Shown: positions 1 through 9,292, counted from the first letter of the stretch. The stretch is 45,253 nt of DNA from Gemmatimonadaceae bacterium (GCA_020851455.1 JADZCT010000003.1:1-45253), one strand, 5' to 3'. The notes: generated by a model not told the origin, from the sequence alone. Numbers and translations are program-made.

Positions 1-2246
1 ATGATGTCGGGCTCGACGGCGGCGCCCTCCGACGACACCAACCCCTGCGCCTCCATCGCCGCCTTCCGCGCTTCCCGGCGCTCGTTGTACCACCTGGTCA
101 GCCGCTCGGTATCGTCGTTCGCGAGGAACGCACCCTGGAGGCGCGCCGGCTCGCTCCTGGCAGGAGCGATGAACAGCATGTCGCCGTTCCCGAGAAGCGA
201 CTCGGCGCCGACTCCGTCGAGGATCGTACGCGAGTCAATCTGCGAAGCGACACGGAACGCGATCCGGCTGGGAAAGTTCGCCTTGATGAGGCCGGTGATC
301 ACGTTCACGCTGGGCCGCTGCGTAGCCAGGATCAGATGGATGCCGATCGCGCGCGCCTTCTGCGCGAGCATCGCGAGCGGTGTCTCGACTTCGGCTGCGC
401 AGGTCATCATCAGGTCGGCGAGTTCATCAATCACCACCACTACGTACGGGAGGACGCCGCCGGAGTACGCGAGACCCTCAACGGCAATCGCCCCCGCCTC
501 CGCATCCTTCGGCTTCCTGAGGCGCGCTCCATCCCGCACCTTCTGGTTGAAGTCCTGGATGTTGCGCGAGCCGTTCGCCGCGAGCAGGCGATACCTGTCG
601 TGCATTTCGAGCACGGCCCACTTCAGAAGCGCCGCCGCATCGCGGTTGTCGGTCACCACCTTGTGACGCTGGTGCGGAAGCGCGTTGTACACGCTCAGCT
701 CGACCATCTTCGGATCCACCATCAGGAACCGGAGAGTCTTGGGCGTATGGCGGTAGATGAGCGACGTGATGATCGTGTTGACGCAGACCGACTTGCCCGA
801 GCCCGTGGCGCCCGCGATCAGCAGGTGCGGCATCTTCGCGAGGTCCGCGATTACGGGCTTCCCCTCGAGGTCGCGTCCCAGCGCAATCGGAAGCGCGCGC
901 GGCGTTGACTGGTAGTCGCGCGACTCCAGCATATCCCGGAAGTGCACTATCTCGGGTGTGGGGTTCGGCACTTCCACGCCAACTGCTCCCTTCCCCGGGA
1001 TGGGCGCCACGATCCTGATGGACTGCGCCCGCATGGCGAGCGCGAGGTCGTTCGCAAGGTTCGCGAACTGCCGTACCTTCACCCCAGGCGCCGGCTCGAT
1101 CTCGAACTGCGTCACGGTGGGGCCGGTCGTGCGCCCGCTGAGCTGACCGTCCACCTTGAACGTCCGCAGCGCGTCCATGAGTTTCGCGCCCATGAGGTCG
1201 AGCGCCTGCGATTTGCCCTCCCCCGAGCGGCTGTTTCCGGCCGTGAGAAGGTCAATGGGCGGGAGTTCGTCGCCCGTGGCGTCCGCAGGGTCGGCGGCGG
1301 CAATCGCCGCGGCGACGACCGCATCCTGCGCGGCTGCCCTGGCCGCCTTCGATTGCTTCTTCCCCCTTGCCCGCGTGTCGTCGGCTGCCATGGACGGCTC
1401 GCTGCTCGCAGATTCGCTTGGCCCTGACTCCGCGGACGCTGCGTCGTCCGGCGCGGCGGTGGATCCGTCGAAAAGCGAGAGGTCGAGCGCGGGCATCTCC
1501 GCAGAATCGGGCTCGAGCGCCTCGGCTTTCGTGACGCGCGGGACGGGAAGCGGTTCGGCGGCCGCCAGCGCCTCTCCGATTGCAGCCAGCGTGTCCGCGT
1601 CGCTCTGCCGCGCAGCACCGCTGCCTACCCGTCCGGAGCGTCCTCCGATCAGCAGCCGAATGGGGTTCCACGCGAGCGACGCAGCAGCGAGGACGCTGAG
1701 GGCAATGACCGCGACCACCCACGCGCCGCCCACGCCAACCGCCTTAACGAGGTAGAAGGCAACGAAGCTGCCGAAGAACCCCGCCCGCGGGACGAGGGAC
1801 GACGGATCGGCGACGCTTCCCCCAATCAGCGCAGCGATGACCGGCGCGAGCGCCGCCAGCCCACCAGTGAAGAGCAGCCAGTACCGGTCGTCGCCGGCGC
1901 GGATCCGGCCGAGCAGCCTGAGCGCGTGCACGGCGGGCACGAGGGGCACCAGCGCTGCGCCGACCCCGCCAAGGGTGAGGAGGAGCGCGCTCCGCAGACA
2001 CGATCCCACCGGTCCGAAGATGCTCGTCGTGTTGGCGCAGGACTGGCCCTCGGGCGCGCCGCCCGCCAGCAGCGCGCCAGCCACGAAGGCGGCGCCCAGC
2101 AGGAAGGCGATCCCGAGGATCTCGTCCCGAACGCGGCCCCACCGCCCTGCCGGGCCTGCGGTTTCCGGCCCGGGTTCGGGGATGGCAGGCGATTGCGCGG
2201 AAGTCGCCGCAGCGGGCTTCGCGCGGCGTGTCTTGGAGTTGGCCAT
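1..2246 (-). CDS. ftsK: DNA translocase FtsK/SpoIIIE (C-terminus cut by window edge)
   Basis: Septal ATP-driven DNA pump that moves the chromosome terminus during division. The reading frame starts at an ATG at 2246 (MANSKTRRAKP) and stays open through position 1, giving 748 residues with the stop outside. The N-terminus has about four hydrophobic membrane segments within residues 43-190. An Ala/Ser/Asp-rich linker of about 150 residues follows, then the alpha/beta motor domain. Walker A (GATGSGKS) is at about residue 480 and Walker B (VVVIDELADLM) at about 600; downstream LILATQRPSVNVITG is the classic FtsK signature. The gamma winged-helix domain that reads KOPS sites would lie beyond the edge. 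It sits 70 bp downstream of accC on the same strand. I see no strong Shine-Dalgarno sequence. The family call is very secure. Confidence 0.95.
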   Translation of the reverse strand, partial: MANSKTRRAKPAAATSAQSPAIPEPGPETAGPAGRWGRVRDEILGIAFLLGAAFVAGALLAGGAPEGQSCANTTSIFGPVGSCLRSALLLTLGGVGAALVPLVPAVHALRLLGRIRAGDDRYWLLFTGGLAALAPVIAALIGGSVADPSSLVPRAGFFGSFVAFYLVKAVGVGGAWVVAVIALSVLAAASLAWNPIRLLIGGRSGRVGSGAARQSDADTLAAIGEALAAAEPLPVPRVTKAEALEPDSAEMPALDLSLFDGSTAAPDDAASAESGPSESASSEPSMAADDTRARGKKQSKAARAAAQDAVVAAAIAAADPADATGDELPPIDLLTAGNSRSGEGKSQALDLMGAKLMDALRTFKVDGQLSGRTTGPTVTQFEIEPAPGVKVRQFANLANDLALAMRAQSIRIVAPIPGKGAVGVEVPNPTPEIVHFRDMLESRDYQSTPRALPIALGRDLEGKPVIADLAKMPHLLIAGATGSGKSVCVNTIITSLIYRHTPKTLRFLMVDPKMVELSVYNALPHQRHKVVTDNRDAAALLKWAVLEMHDRYRLLAANGSRNIQDFNQKVRDGARLRKPKDAEAGAIAVEGLAYSGGVLPYVVVVIDELADLMMTCAAEVETPLAMLAQKARAIGIHLILATQRPSVNVITGLIKANFPSRIAFRVASQIDSRTILDGVGAESLLGNGDMLFIAPARSEPARLQGAFLANDDTERLTRWYNERREARKAAMEAQGLVSSEGAAVEPDI

Positions 2247-2316
2247 GGCTCTCAGTGGATGACGGCCGGAATGCGCGCCGAGTCACGGGAATCGGCGCCC
2301 ATGCACGGCCGGCCGG

Positions 2317-3669
2317 TCAGCCAGCCAGCAGCCTCGCCCCTTCCCGCTCCAGGAACTTCGTGTGGACGTCCCCACGGACGAAGTGCTCATCGTCCATCAC
2401 TCGCCGCAGGAACGGGATCGTCGTCTGCACGCCCTGCACGATGAACGTGTCGAGGGCGAGGCGCATCTTCGCGATCGCCTCGGGACGGTCGCGCCCATGC
2501 ACGATGAGCTTGGCAATCATCGAGTCGTAGTACGGCGGCACCGTGTATCCCGCGTAGGCATGCGTATCCACGCGCACGCCGTTGCCCCCCGGAGGATGGA
2601 ACACCTCGAGCTTGCCCGGCGAGGGCTGGAAGTTCTTCGCGGGGTCCTCGGCGTTGATGCGGCACTCGATTGCGTGGCCCGCGAGCGGCGGCGTCTCGAG
2701 TTCGCGCATCGGCTCGCCTGCCGCCACGCGGATCTGCTCCTTCACGAGGTCCACGCCGGTCAGCATCTCCGTCACGGGATGCTCGACCTGGATGCGCGTG
2801 TTCATCTCCATGAAGAAGAACGAGCCGTCCTCGTCGAGCAGCATTTCGATCGTCCCCGCGCCCACGTAGTTGATCGCCTTGGCGCCCCGTACCGCCGCCT
2901 CACCCATCTTCTTGCGAAGCTCCGGCGTCATTGCCGGGCTGGGCGCTTCCTCGATGAGCTTCTGGTGACGCCGCTGGATCGAGCAGTCGCGCTCGCCGAG
3001 GTGGATGACGTGTCCGTGCTGGTCGCCCAGGATCTGGAACTCGATGTGGCGGGGACGGTCGAGGTACTTCTCCACGTACACCTGGTCGTTGTTGAACGCG
3101 GCCAGCGCCTCGCTCCGCGCGGTCGAGAATGCCTTCTGGAACTCACCTTCCTCGCGTGCGACCCGCATTCCCTTCCCGCCGCCCCCCGCCGCGGCCTTGA
3201 TGATCACCGGGAAGCCGGCGTCACGGGCGAACGCCAGCGCCTCCTCCACGTCGTCAACAGGCCCCGGCGTGCCCGGCACAACCGGCACGCCTTCGGCGAT
3301 CATCGTTCGCCGCGCAGTGGCCTTGTCGCCCATCAGGCGGATCTGGGCCGGCGTCGGCCCGATGAACGTGATCCCCGACTTTGCGCAGATCTCCGCGAAC
3401 TCCGCGTTCTCGGCCAGGAAGCCATACCCGGGATGGATTGCGTCCGCGCCGGTGATCTCGGCGGCCGCGATGATCCGCGGAATCTTGAGGTAGCTCTCGC
3501 GCGACGGCGCCGGGCCGAGGCACACGTCGTCGTCGGCGAACCGGACGTGCAGCGACTCGCGGTCGGCCTCCGAATAAACGGCAACCGTTTCGACGCCAAG
3601 TTCACGTGCCGCGCGGATGACGCGGAGCGCAATCTCGCCTCGGTTAGCTATCAGAATCCTCTTGAACAC
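2317..3669 (-). CDS. accC: Biotin carboxylase subunit of acetyl-CoA carboxylase
   Basis: Carboxylates biotin on the carrier protein AccB using ATP and bicarbonate, the first half-reaction of malonyl-CoA synthesis in the cytoplasm. I chose the GTG at 3669 ([16 protein letters not shown]) because the family begins exactly there; this gives 450 residues, the usual length. The frame is open further upstream to 3882, but that stretch overlaps pilT and does not look like the family. ATP-grasp features include the glycine-rich loop GGGGKGM (residues 162-168), Lys116 in MGDKAT, and the active-site string [14 protein letters not shown] carrying the Glu/Asn/Arg triad. The biotin carboxylase C-terminal domain follows. 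It lies 74 bp downstream of pilT, with accB beyond that, so accB-pilT-accC are probably co-transcribed. Confidence 0.97.
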   Translation of the reverse strand: MFKRILIANRGEIALRVIRAARELGVETVAVYSEADRESLHVRFADDDVCLGPAPSRESYLKIPRIIAAAEITGADAIHPGYGFLAENAEFAEICAKSGITFIGPTPAQIRLMGDKATARRTMIAEGVPVVPGTPGPVDDVEEALAFARDAGFPVIIKAAAGGGGKGMRVAREEGEFQKAFSTARSEALAAFNNDQVYVEKYLDRPRHIEFQILGDQHGHVIHLGERDCSIQRRHQKLIEEAPSPAMTPELRKKMGEAAVRGAKAINYVGAGTIEMLLDEDGSFFFMEMNTRIQVEHPVTEMLTGVDLVKEQIRVAAGEPMRELETPPLAGHAIECRINAEDPAKNFQPSPGKLEVFHPPGGNGVRVDTHAYAGYTVPPYYDSMIAKLIVHGRDRPEAIAKMRLALDTFIVQGVQTTIPFLRRVMDDEHFVRGDVHTKFLEREGARLLAG

Positions 3670-3743
3670 GGGCCTCGGGGTATGGAGGTACTGGGCATGG
3701 CGCGCGAACGGGGGGTTGACCGCCGCGCCGCGGCGTTGGCCCT

Positions 3744-5000
3744 CTACCGGACGTCTTGCGAAACCTGGTCGAACGTCGTGTCCGATGTGCCCGCGATTCC
3801 CTGCACGCGCAATGCGAACTCGCTGGGGCTCGTTGCGTAAAACAGCGCGCTCTCGTAGGAAATCACGCCCTTCGCATACCAATTCATCAGCGACTGATCG
3901 AAGCTCTGCATCCCGTACTGAACCGTGCCTTCCTTGATCAGATCAGGAATGTCGAGCGACTTGGTCATGTCTCGGATGTTGTCGCGCACGGCGGCTGTGT
4001 TGATCAGGATCTCCGAGGCAGGAATACGACCCTGCCGGTCTGCGCGGGGCACCAGCCGAAGCGAAATGACGGCCTGGAGCGCGGTCGAGAGCGAGAAGCG
4101 CACGTCGGCCTGCTGGTGCGGCGGGTAGAACGACAGGACGCGGTTGATCGTCTGCGTCGCGTCCGTCGTGTGGAGCGTCGAGAACACCAGGTGCCCCGTG
4201 TCCGCCGCCTTCATGGCGATGTCGAGCGTCTCGAGGTCGCGGATCTCGCCGATGAGGATGACGTCCGGATCCTGGCGCAGCACCCGCCGCAGCGCCTGCG
4301 CGAACCCGCCGGTGTCGGTGCCGACCTCGCGCTGGTTGATGTGGCAGTTGATGTCGCGGTGGAGGAACTCGATCGGATCCTCGATCGTGATCACGTTCGC
4401 GTGCCGGTGCTCGTTGATGTACTGGATCATCGAGGCCAGCGCCGTTGACTTACCCGACCCGGTGATTCCTGTGACGAGCACGAGCCCACGCGGCTTCATC
4501 GCGATCTCTTCCACCACTTTGGGAAGATTGAGGTCCGCCACCGACAGCGCCTGGAACGCGATCGCGCGAAACGCGTACGCCAGCGATCCGCGCTGCTGGT
4601 ACATGTTCACGCGGAACCGGCCCACACCTGGAACGCCGACCGCGAAATCCGCCTCGCGCTCGACCTCGAACTCCTTCCGCTGCTTGGGCGGAAGCGTCTG
4701 CTCGGCAATCGAGCGGAGATCTTCCGGCCGGAGCGCTGGAAGGTCCAGGGCCTTCAGCTCGCCGTCAATCCGGATCGTCGGCGGCCGGCCCACCTTGAGG
4801 TGAAGATCCGACGCATTCTGCTGCACCATCTGCTGCAGCACAAACCGGTAGTTGTACGGCGGGGCCGCCGGCGCCCCTCCTCCGGCTGCGGCAGCCGGCT
4901 GGCTCGCGCCAGGAGCGGGCGAAGCGCCCGTCGTGGGCCGCCGCTGGGGTCCGCTCCCTGCTCCGGAGCCGCTCCCGGATGCACCCGTCGGATCAGCCAT
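3744..5000 (-). CDS. pilT: Type IV pilus retraction ATPase, PilT family
   Basis: Hexameric cytoplasmic ATPase that powers pilus retraction and twitching motility. The ATG at 5000 (MADPTGASG) is preferred over an in-frame TTG at 5009. The first 50 residues are a Gly/Ala/Pro-rich tail absent from typical PilT of about 340-370 residues. The family N-terminal domain follows ([14 protein letters not shown]), then Walker [10 protein letters not shown] at about 178-186, the Asp box ITIEDPIEF, Walker [10 protein letters not shown] and the His box FSTLHTTDA. The C-terminal retraction motif, usually AIRNLIRE, reads AVRDNIRD and is followed by GMQSFDQSL, so it is recognisable but diverged. PilU or another PilT paralogue is possible. 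The start overlaps the accB stop by 8 nt, which suggests coupled translation; no other pilus gene is in the window. Confidence 0.93.
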   Translation of the reverse strand: MADPTGASGSGSGAGSGPQRRPTTGASPAPGASQPAAAAGGGAPAAPPYNYRFVLQQMVQQNASDLHLKVGRPPTIRIDGELKALDLPALRPEDLRSIAEQTLPPKQRKEFEVEREADFAVGVPGVGRFRVNMYQQRGSLAYAFRAIAFQALSVADLNLPKVVEEIAMKPRGLVLVTGITGSGKSTALASMIQYINEHRHANVITIEDPIEFLHRDINCHINQREVGTDTGGFAQALRRVLRQDPDVILIGEIRDLETLDIAMKAADTGHLVFSTLHTTDATQTINRVLSFYPPHQQADVRFSLSTALQAVISLRLVPRADRQGRIPASEILINTAAVRDNIRDMTKSLDIPDLIKEGTVQYGMQSFDQSLMNWYAKGVISYESALFYATSPSEFALRVQGIAGTSDTTFDQVSQDVR

Positions 5001-5532
5001 TTGGGTCAATGCGGAAGAGAACCTGCCCGTACTCGACCGGGTGCGCCTCCGTCGCCACCACCTCCCTCACGACCCCTGCATGCTCCGACTCGACCTCGTT
5101 CATGATCTTCATCGCCTCGATGATGCAGAGCACCTGGCCCTTCGCCACGCGCATGCCCGGAGCCACGAACGGCTTGGCTCCCGGCTCTGGCGCCGCGTAG
5201 AAGGTGCCCACCATGGGCGACTTCACCTCGAGCAGGGCCGGCGCCGGCTCGGCGGAAGGCGCGGCGGCGGGCGCCGCAGCAACGGCTGGAATCGGAATCC
5301 CGCCCGGCGGCGAAAGGCGCGGGTCGGAGGTGGCGGCCGCCATCAGCATTGGCGCCGGAGCAATCCCGGCCACTGCAGCCACCGAAGCAACGGCCTTGCT
5401 CACACGTATCTTCAGTCCTTTCTCGGTTGATATCTCGATCGAGTCCAGCGACGACTCGTCGAGCATCTCGACCAGCTTCTTCACATAACGAAGATCGAGC
5501 ACAGTTCTGGGGTTGAGGGTGGTTGCCGCCAC
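4993..5532 (-). CDS. accB: Biotin carboxyl carrier protein of acetyl-CoA carboxylase
   Basis: Carries biotin between biotin carboxylase (AccC) and the carboxyltransferase. The product is 179 residues from a GTG at 5532. Another GTG at 5502 (VLDLRYVKKLVEML) is equally near the conserved N-terminus, and neither has a good ribosome binding site. The N-terminal helical region (residues 11-45) is followed by an Ala/Pro-rich flexible linker (about 50-98) and a biotinyl-lipoyl domain (about 100-178) with the biotinylation motif EAMKIMNE; the modified lysine is Lys142. The protein ends in FRIDPNG. This is the first gene of the accB-pilT-accC series, with 118 bp of non-coding sequence before the divergent end of the upstream peptidase gene. 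Confidence 0.96.
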   Translation of the reverse strand: MAATTLNPRTVLDLRYVKKLVEMLDESSLDSIEISTEKGLKIRVSKAVASVAAVAGIAPAPMLMAAATSDPRLSPPGGIPIPAVAAAPAAAPSAEPAPALLEVKSPMVGTFYAAPEPGAKPFVAPGMRVAKGQVLCIIEAMKIMNEVESEHAGVVREVVATEAHPVEYGQVLFRIDPNG

Positions 5533-5584
5533 GAAGATCCGGCATACGGCCCGGTCCCCGACGGCAGCCTGAAACCCATGACAA

Positions 5585-5614
5585 GATGTAGCACGTTGTG
5601 CAATGTTGCGGCAA
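5585..5614 (-). promoter_or_regulatory. Possible accB promoter in the 118-bp gap 5533-5650
   Basis: On the minus strand the gap holds TTGCCG (5614-5609), an 18-bp spacer and TACATC (5590-5585). The -10 match is poor. The gap is one of the larger ones in this part of the window, so a promoter for accB-pilT-accC could sit here, but the motif itself is weak. I see no hairpin or other structure in the gap. Confidence 0.2.
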
Positions 5615-5650
5615 GAAGCGAACCGATGCCGAACGAAACGCCCCGGCAGC

Positions 5651-6811
5651 TCAACCGACCTCGATCAGTTCGCGGGGAAACACCGTGAGGACTTCTGTCC
5701 GCCCGAGGCCGAGATGAACGTCGTCCTCGATGCGGACCCCGCCCCACCCTTCGCGGTAGACGCCCGGCTCGATCGTAACCACTGAATCTACTGGCAACGG
5801 CGCGTCGGCAGTCCGCGCCAGAAGCGGCTTCTCATGCACCTCGATGCCGATGCCGTGCCCCAGCGAGTGCCCGAACTCCGCGCCCAGTCCGCAGCCAGCG
5901 ATGTGCTCGCGGGCGATCGCGTCCGCGTCGCACCCGCGCATTCCCGCGACGACCCCAAGGCACGCAGTTGCATTCGCCTCGCGGACGACGTCGTATGTGT
6001 CGTGGTGCGATTGCGTTGCCTTACCCACGACGAAGGTCCGCGTGATATCCGCGCAGTAGCCACCGGACGTCGCGCCAAAATCCAGCACGAGGAACTCGCC
6101 CGGCCGCAGCCGGCGGGCCGATGAGCGCGCGTGTGGTAGTGCCGATCGCTCACCACTGGCCACGATCGCCTCGAAAGGATGAGCCTCGCTCCCGCGTTGC
6201 CTGAGCGCGCACTCGAGGATGGCCGCCACCTCGAACTCGGTCATGCCCGCGCGGATGGCGGGCACAGTCGCATGGAGCGCGGACTCCGCAATCGCGATTG
6301 CTGTCCGGATGTGCGCGACCTCGCCGGCATCCTTCCGCTGACGAAGGCTCTCGACCAGCCCGGACGTGGACTGCCACCGCCACGGCGCGCCGGCCTCTGC
6401 GAAGCGCTGATAGTCGGCATGTGAGACGTTCGCGGAGTCGAATCCCACCGTCCTCACCGCTGCCAGCCGCGGCAGCGTGGTCCACAGTCTGCTCCACAGC
6501 GACGTCTCGCCGATCTGGACTTCGGCCACACCGGATACCTGCTCGCGTGCCTGAGTGCGATACCGGAAGTCCGTGACCAGGAATGCGGCGTCGTGTGCAA
6601 CGAGCAGCAGCCCGCTCGATCCGGAAAACCCAGTCAGGTACTGGACGTTAGGCGCGTGCGTGACGAGGAGCGCGTCCAGGCCGGCCGAAGTGAGCTCTGA
6701 GCGCAGCGCACTGAGGCGCGCCGACCGCCGGTCGCCGTGTTTCTCGTCCGGACCTGAGCCCGCACGCGCCGATTCGAGGTGCGCGGCGGCTCGCGGCGCC
6801 GCGCCGGTCAT
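5651..6811 (-). CDS. M24-family aminopeptidase / Xaa-Pro dipeptidase (PepQ/PepP-like)
   Basis: Metallopeptidase of the pita-bread fold that removes N-terminal residues next to proline. The ATG at 6811 overlaps the aroQ stop as ATGA, giving 386 residues; an upstream frame extension to 6883 falls inside aroQ and is rejected. The creatinase-like N-terminal domain (about 30-155) contains LLVTHAPNVQYLTGFSGSSG. The catalytic domain (about 160-386) shows all five metal ligands: Asp244 (LDFGA), Asp255 (CADITRTF), His319 (SLGHGIG), Glu348 (TIEPGVY) and Glu362 (RIEDD). Length and layout fit the PepQ-type dipeptidases often found beside aroQ and accBC in bacteria. Aminopeptidase P and prolidase cannot be told apart from sequence alone. 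Confidence 0.93.
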   Translation of the reverse strand: MTGAAPRAAAHLESARAGSGPDEKHGDRRSARLSALRSELTSAGLDALLVTHAPNVQYLTGFSGSSGLLLVAHDAAFLVTDFRYRTQAREQVSGVAEVQIGETSLWSRLWTTLPRLAAVRTVGFDSANVSHADYQRFAEAGAPWRWQSTSGLVESLRQRKDAGEVAHIRTAIAIAESALHATVPAIRAGMTEFEVAAILECALRQRGSEAHPFEAIVASGERSALPHARSSARRLRPGEFLVLDFGATSGGYCADITRTFVVGKATQSHHDTYDVVREANATACLGVVAGMRGCDADAIAREHIAGCGLGAEFGHSLGHGIGIEVHEKPLLARTADAPLPVDSVVTIEPGVYREGWGGVRIEDDVHLGLGRTEVLTVFPRELIEVG

Positions 6812-7290
6812 TCCCTGGTTCGCGCGAGTACGGCAACAAGCCCGCGCAGCGCCATCTCGTAACTTGCGTCGCCCAGGCCGCATACCAACCCCGCCGCCGC
6901 GGATGCGAGCGTGGAGTGCCGCCTCTCCGGCTCACGCGCGTAGATGTTCGAGATGTGAACTTCCACGAACGGGAGGCCTACGCCAACCAGCGCATCGCGG
7001 AGCGCCAGCGACGTGTGCGTCCACGCGCCGGCATTGACGAGAGCGCCGCGGGCACGCTTGCGCAGGCCGGGCGGCACGCCCGGCGCTGGAGGCCGGCCCC
7101 CGAGGGCGTGGATCGCGTCAATCAGGTCACCCTCGTGGTTGAACTGGCCGAACGCCATCTCAACGTCGAGTTCCGCGGCGACCTCGGCGAGGCGGGCCTC
7201 GATCTCCGCAAGCGTCGTCGTGCCGTAGACGGCCGGTTCCCTCGTCCCAAGGAGGTCGAGGTTCGGCCCGTTCAGGACGGCGATCCTCAC
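6808..7290 (-). CDS. aroQ: 3-dehydroquinate dehydratase, type II
   Basis: Third step of the shikimate pathway: dehydrates 3-dehydroquinate to 3-dehydroshikimate. The product is 160 residues from a GTG at 7290 that overlaps the preceding TPR gene's stop (GTGA). Family motifs are clear: VLNGPNLDLLGTRE at the N-terminus with Arg17 and Tyr22 (catalytic tyrosine of the flexible lid), FNHEGDLIDAIH, NAGAWTHTSLALRDAL, and VEVHISNIYARE. An insertion of about 15 residues (GRPPAPGVPPGLRKR, near residues 64-80) lies between the HEGDLIDAIH helix and the NAGAWTHTS strand, making the protein slightly longer than the usual 140-150. It forms a translationally coupled pair with the M24 peptidase downstream. 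Confidence 0.95.
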   Translation of the reverse strand: MRIAVLNGPNLDLLGTREPAVYGTTTLAEIEARLAEVAAELDVEMAFGQFNHEGDLIDAIHALGGRPPAPGVPPGLRKRARGALVNAGAWTHTSLALRDALVGVGLPFVEVHISNIYAREPERRHSTLASAAAGLVCGLGDASYEMALRGLVAVLARTRE

Positions 7291-9245
7291 CGTTCCTTAA
7301 GTCCCTTCAGCCACGTCTGGAACTGGGCGTCGTCCGCAGGGGCGACATCCTCTCCAGCCAGGCCGGCTTGCTGCTGGCCGGAACCATCCGGCGCGAAGAA
7401 CTGGTCGAACTTCAGGTGTTGCGACTTCCGCGGCACCTGCTGGGCTCCACCCTGCACAGCCACCTCACCCCGAAACACGGCGTCAAGCGAAAACTCCGTG
7501 CCCGCCGGCTGGGTTGGGCGCCCCTGAACGGATGGTGCCGCGTCGGAAATGCCAACGGCAACCGCCAGCGCCGCCGCCATCGCGTCGTCGGCCGCCGATG
7601 GCGTCGCGGAATAGAGCGCGTCGAGCGAGCCCCGCGCGCGCTCCCCTGGCTGCGGTGCCGGGACGGCCTCGATGCCGCCAGGCAGCGTGCCGTCCGGCCT
7701 CAGCGGCCGGCGCTGCGCCAGAGCGGCAAAGACGCTGCGCGCGCTCGGCCCGCGTGGCTCGGCCCCAGGCGCTGCGCCCGCCTGCCAGTCTACGTCCTGC
7801 ACACCGACGGGCTCCGTCGGCTCCTGGGGTTCGGTGATGGAATCCGGAACGGACGCGATGCCGCCAGCCGGCTCCGCCACCTCCTCAACCTCGAACTCGA
7901 GCTCCGTCTCCGAAGCGGTCGCTGCCTGGACTCCCTCCTCTTGCGCTTCAGCACCGTCCTTCATGACGATCAGCGCGTCCGTTCCGGCGGCGTACTCCGG
8001 CACGTCGTCCGCGAGCGCCTCGAACGACATACTGGCCCGTTTCCCCGCCTCCAAACTATGGATGCGCTCCCTGAGGGCTGCGTCGTCCGGATTCTGCTCC
8101 GCGAGCTTCCGGTAGACCTCCAGCGCCTCGTCGCGGAACCCCTGCTGCAGGTAGAGCTCCGCCATTGTCTCGGTGACGAATACCGCGGGCGGCTCCACCG
8201 CGGGCGCATCCGGCACATCCACGTCGGCAGACAGGCCATGCGAAGACGCGTCCGGGAGTTCCCACCCGAAGGCGGTCTCCATGCCAAGGGGCTGAGGCGG
8301 CGCGCCTTCCGCAGGTGGCAGGATGTCCGCCGTCGCGTCGGGCGCCTCCAGTCCGCCGATTGCACCCGGCTCGGGCGGCTCGAGCGACCCGATATCGGTG
8401 AACTCGATGTCGCCAAGGGCCGCCACGCCATGGTCCGCAGCGCCAGCGACATCCTCTTCAGCCGGGGCAGGAGGCGCGCTTGGGCCCGGTGCGTCGGGCA
8501 CTGCCGCGTGATCCGGCGATCCGTCCCTTGCGCCAAAGTCGAGGTCGAGTAGCGGGACGCGCGGCCGCGGCGGCGCCACCGGCTGTATCGGGGCGATCGG
8601 CGTTGGCGCGAACGGCGACGGCTGATGCGCACTGATCTCGATAGTCCTGGCGTCGGACAACGCCGAGGGAACCGCCGGCACCGGCGTCCCGGGAGCAGCA
8701 TCAGATATCGCGTCGGAGCGCACAGCAGAAGATGGGCGCGCCTCCGGCTCCGCGGGCTGGGTACCGGCGCCAGCCGCAGCTTCTGCCGCGCCGCGCGCCT
8801 TCAACTCCTCGATGAATCCCTGAATCTCGCTGTTGCGCGGATCCGCATCGAGCACGCGCTCGTACCAGCCGATGGCCTTGGGCGCATCGCCCGCCAACCG
8901 CGCGATGTCGCCCAGGTGCCTGAGCGCGATGAGGTTCTCGGGGTCGAGGTCGAGCGCCGTCGTGAAGGTCGCTTCCGCATCAGCGTACTGGCTGGCATCG
9001 AACAGCGCCTGCCCGTACACGACGTGCCCGTTCATGTTGCCGGGCTGCTCCCGGAGGTGCTGTTCGCAAAGCGCGATCGCCTGCTCCAGATCGCCCGACT
9101 TCCGGTACTCGTTGGCAAGGGGCGCGAAGAAGCGGCGAGGGTTCTCCTCGTAGCGCTTGAGAAGCTCGTTCAGGCGTGGTGAGGGCAGGTGGCCAGCCGG
9201 AAAAAGAGGTGTAAAAAGATATGTCAGATGCGGGAACGACGCCAA
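7287..9245 (-). CDS. TPR protein with long acidic, proline-rich low-complexity region
   Basis: Function unknown. The conserved N-terminus (LNELLKRYEENPRRFFAPLANEYRKSGD, near 9173-9090) begins a run of about four TPR units rich in AIALCEQHL, ALFDASQYADAEATF and AIGWYERVL patterns. About 200 residues of Ala/Pro/Asp/Glu-rich, probably disordered sequence follow. A second TPR pair (TMAELYLQQGFRDEALEVYRKL) comes next, then more low complexity to the C-terminus. The start is uncertain: no ATG or GTG lies near the conserved start. A TTG at 9245 is the nearest usual start codon, but it coincides with a possible -35 box; CTG codons at 9188 and 9173 are alternatives. The stop overlaps aroQ. It is probably a scaffold or protein-interaction factor. 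Confidence 0.8.
   Translation of the reverse strand: MASFPHLTYLFTPLFPAGHLPSPRLNELLKRYEENPRRFFAPLANEYRKSGDLEQAIALCEQHLREQPGNMNGHVVYGQALFDASQYADAEATFTTALDLDPENLIALRHLGDIARLAGDAPKAIGWYERVLDADPRNSEIQGFIEELKARGAAEAAAGAGTQPAEPEARPSSAVRSDAISDAAPGTPVPAVPSALSDARTIEISAHQPSPFAPTPIAPIQPVAPPRPRVPLLDLDFGARDGSPDHAAVPDAPGPSAPPAPAEEDVAGAADHGVAALGDIEFTDIGSLEPPEPGAIGGLEAPDATADILPPAEGAPPQPLGMETAFGWELPDASSHGLSADVDVPDAPAVEPPAVFVTETMAELYLQQGFRDEALEVYRKLAEQNPDDAALRERIHSLEAGKRASMSFEALADDVPEYAAGTDALIVMKDGAEAQEEGVQAATASETELEFEVEEVAEPAGGIASVPDSITEPQEPTEPVGVQDVDWQAGAAPGAEPRGPSARSVFAALAQRRPLRPDGTLPGGIEAVPAPQPGERARGSLDALYSATPSAADDAMAAALAVAVGISDAAPSVQGRPTQPAGTEFSLDAVFRGEVAVQGGAQQVPRKSQHLKFDQFFAPDGSGQQQAGLAGEDVAPADDAQFQTWLKGLKER
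9216..9245 (-). promoter_or_regulatory. Possible promoter for the minus-strand TPR gene
   Basis: Minus-strand TTGGCG (9245-9240), an 18-bp spacer, then TATCTT (9221-9216), in an unusually AT-rich patch next to the divergent gene start. If real, transcription begins near 9209 and translation would have to begin downstream, at the CTG at 9188 or 9173. This is judged by eye only. Confidence 0.3.
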
Positions 9246-9264
9246 CCAGAAGTCCGTTCGTCCC

Positions 9265-9292
9265 TTGATTTTAGGGCGTAGGAGCCGATAAC
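9265..9292 (+). promoter_or_regulatory. Possible promoter for the PpiD-like foldase gene
   Basis: Plus-strand TTGATT (9265-9270), a 16-bp spacer, then GATAAC (9287-9292), about 65 bp before the GTG at 9357. A good Shine-Dalgarno sequence AAGGAG is at 9342-9347. The region 9246-9356 carries no gene and must contain the promoter for this lone plus-strand gene. The boxes match consensus only partly. Confidence 0.35.

Noticed and set aside
2362-3840. 492-codon open frame on the plus strand opposite accC
   Set aside because: Its protein is Arg/His/Val-rich with no family pattern and lies wholly antisense to accC. Long antisense frames are expected in high-GC codon usage.
3670-3882. N-terminal extension of the accC frame
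   Set aside because: Overlaps pilT, is not family-like, and the accC homology begins at the GTG at 3669.
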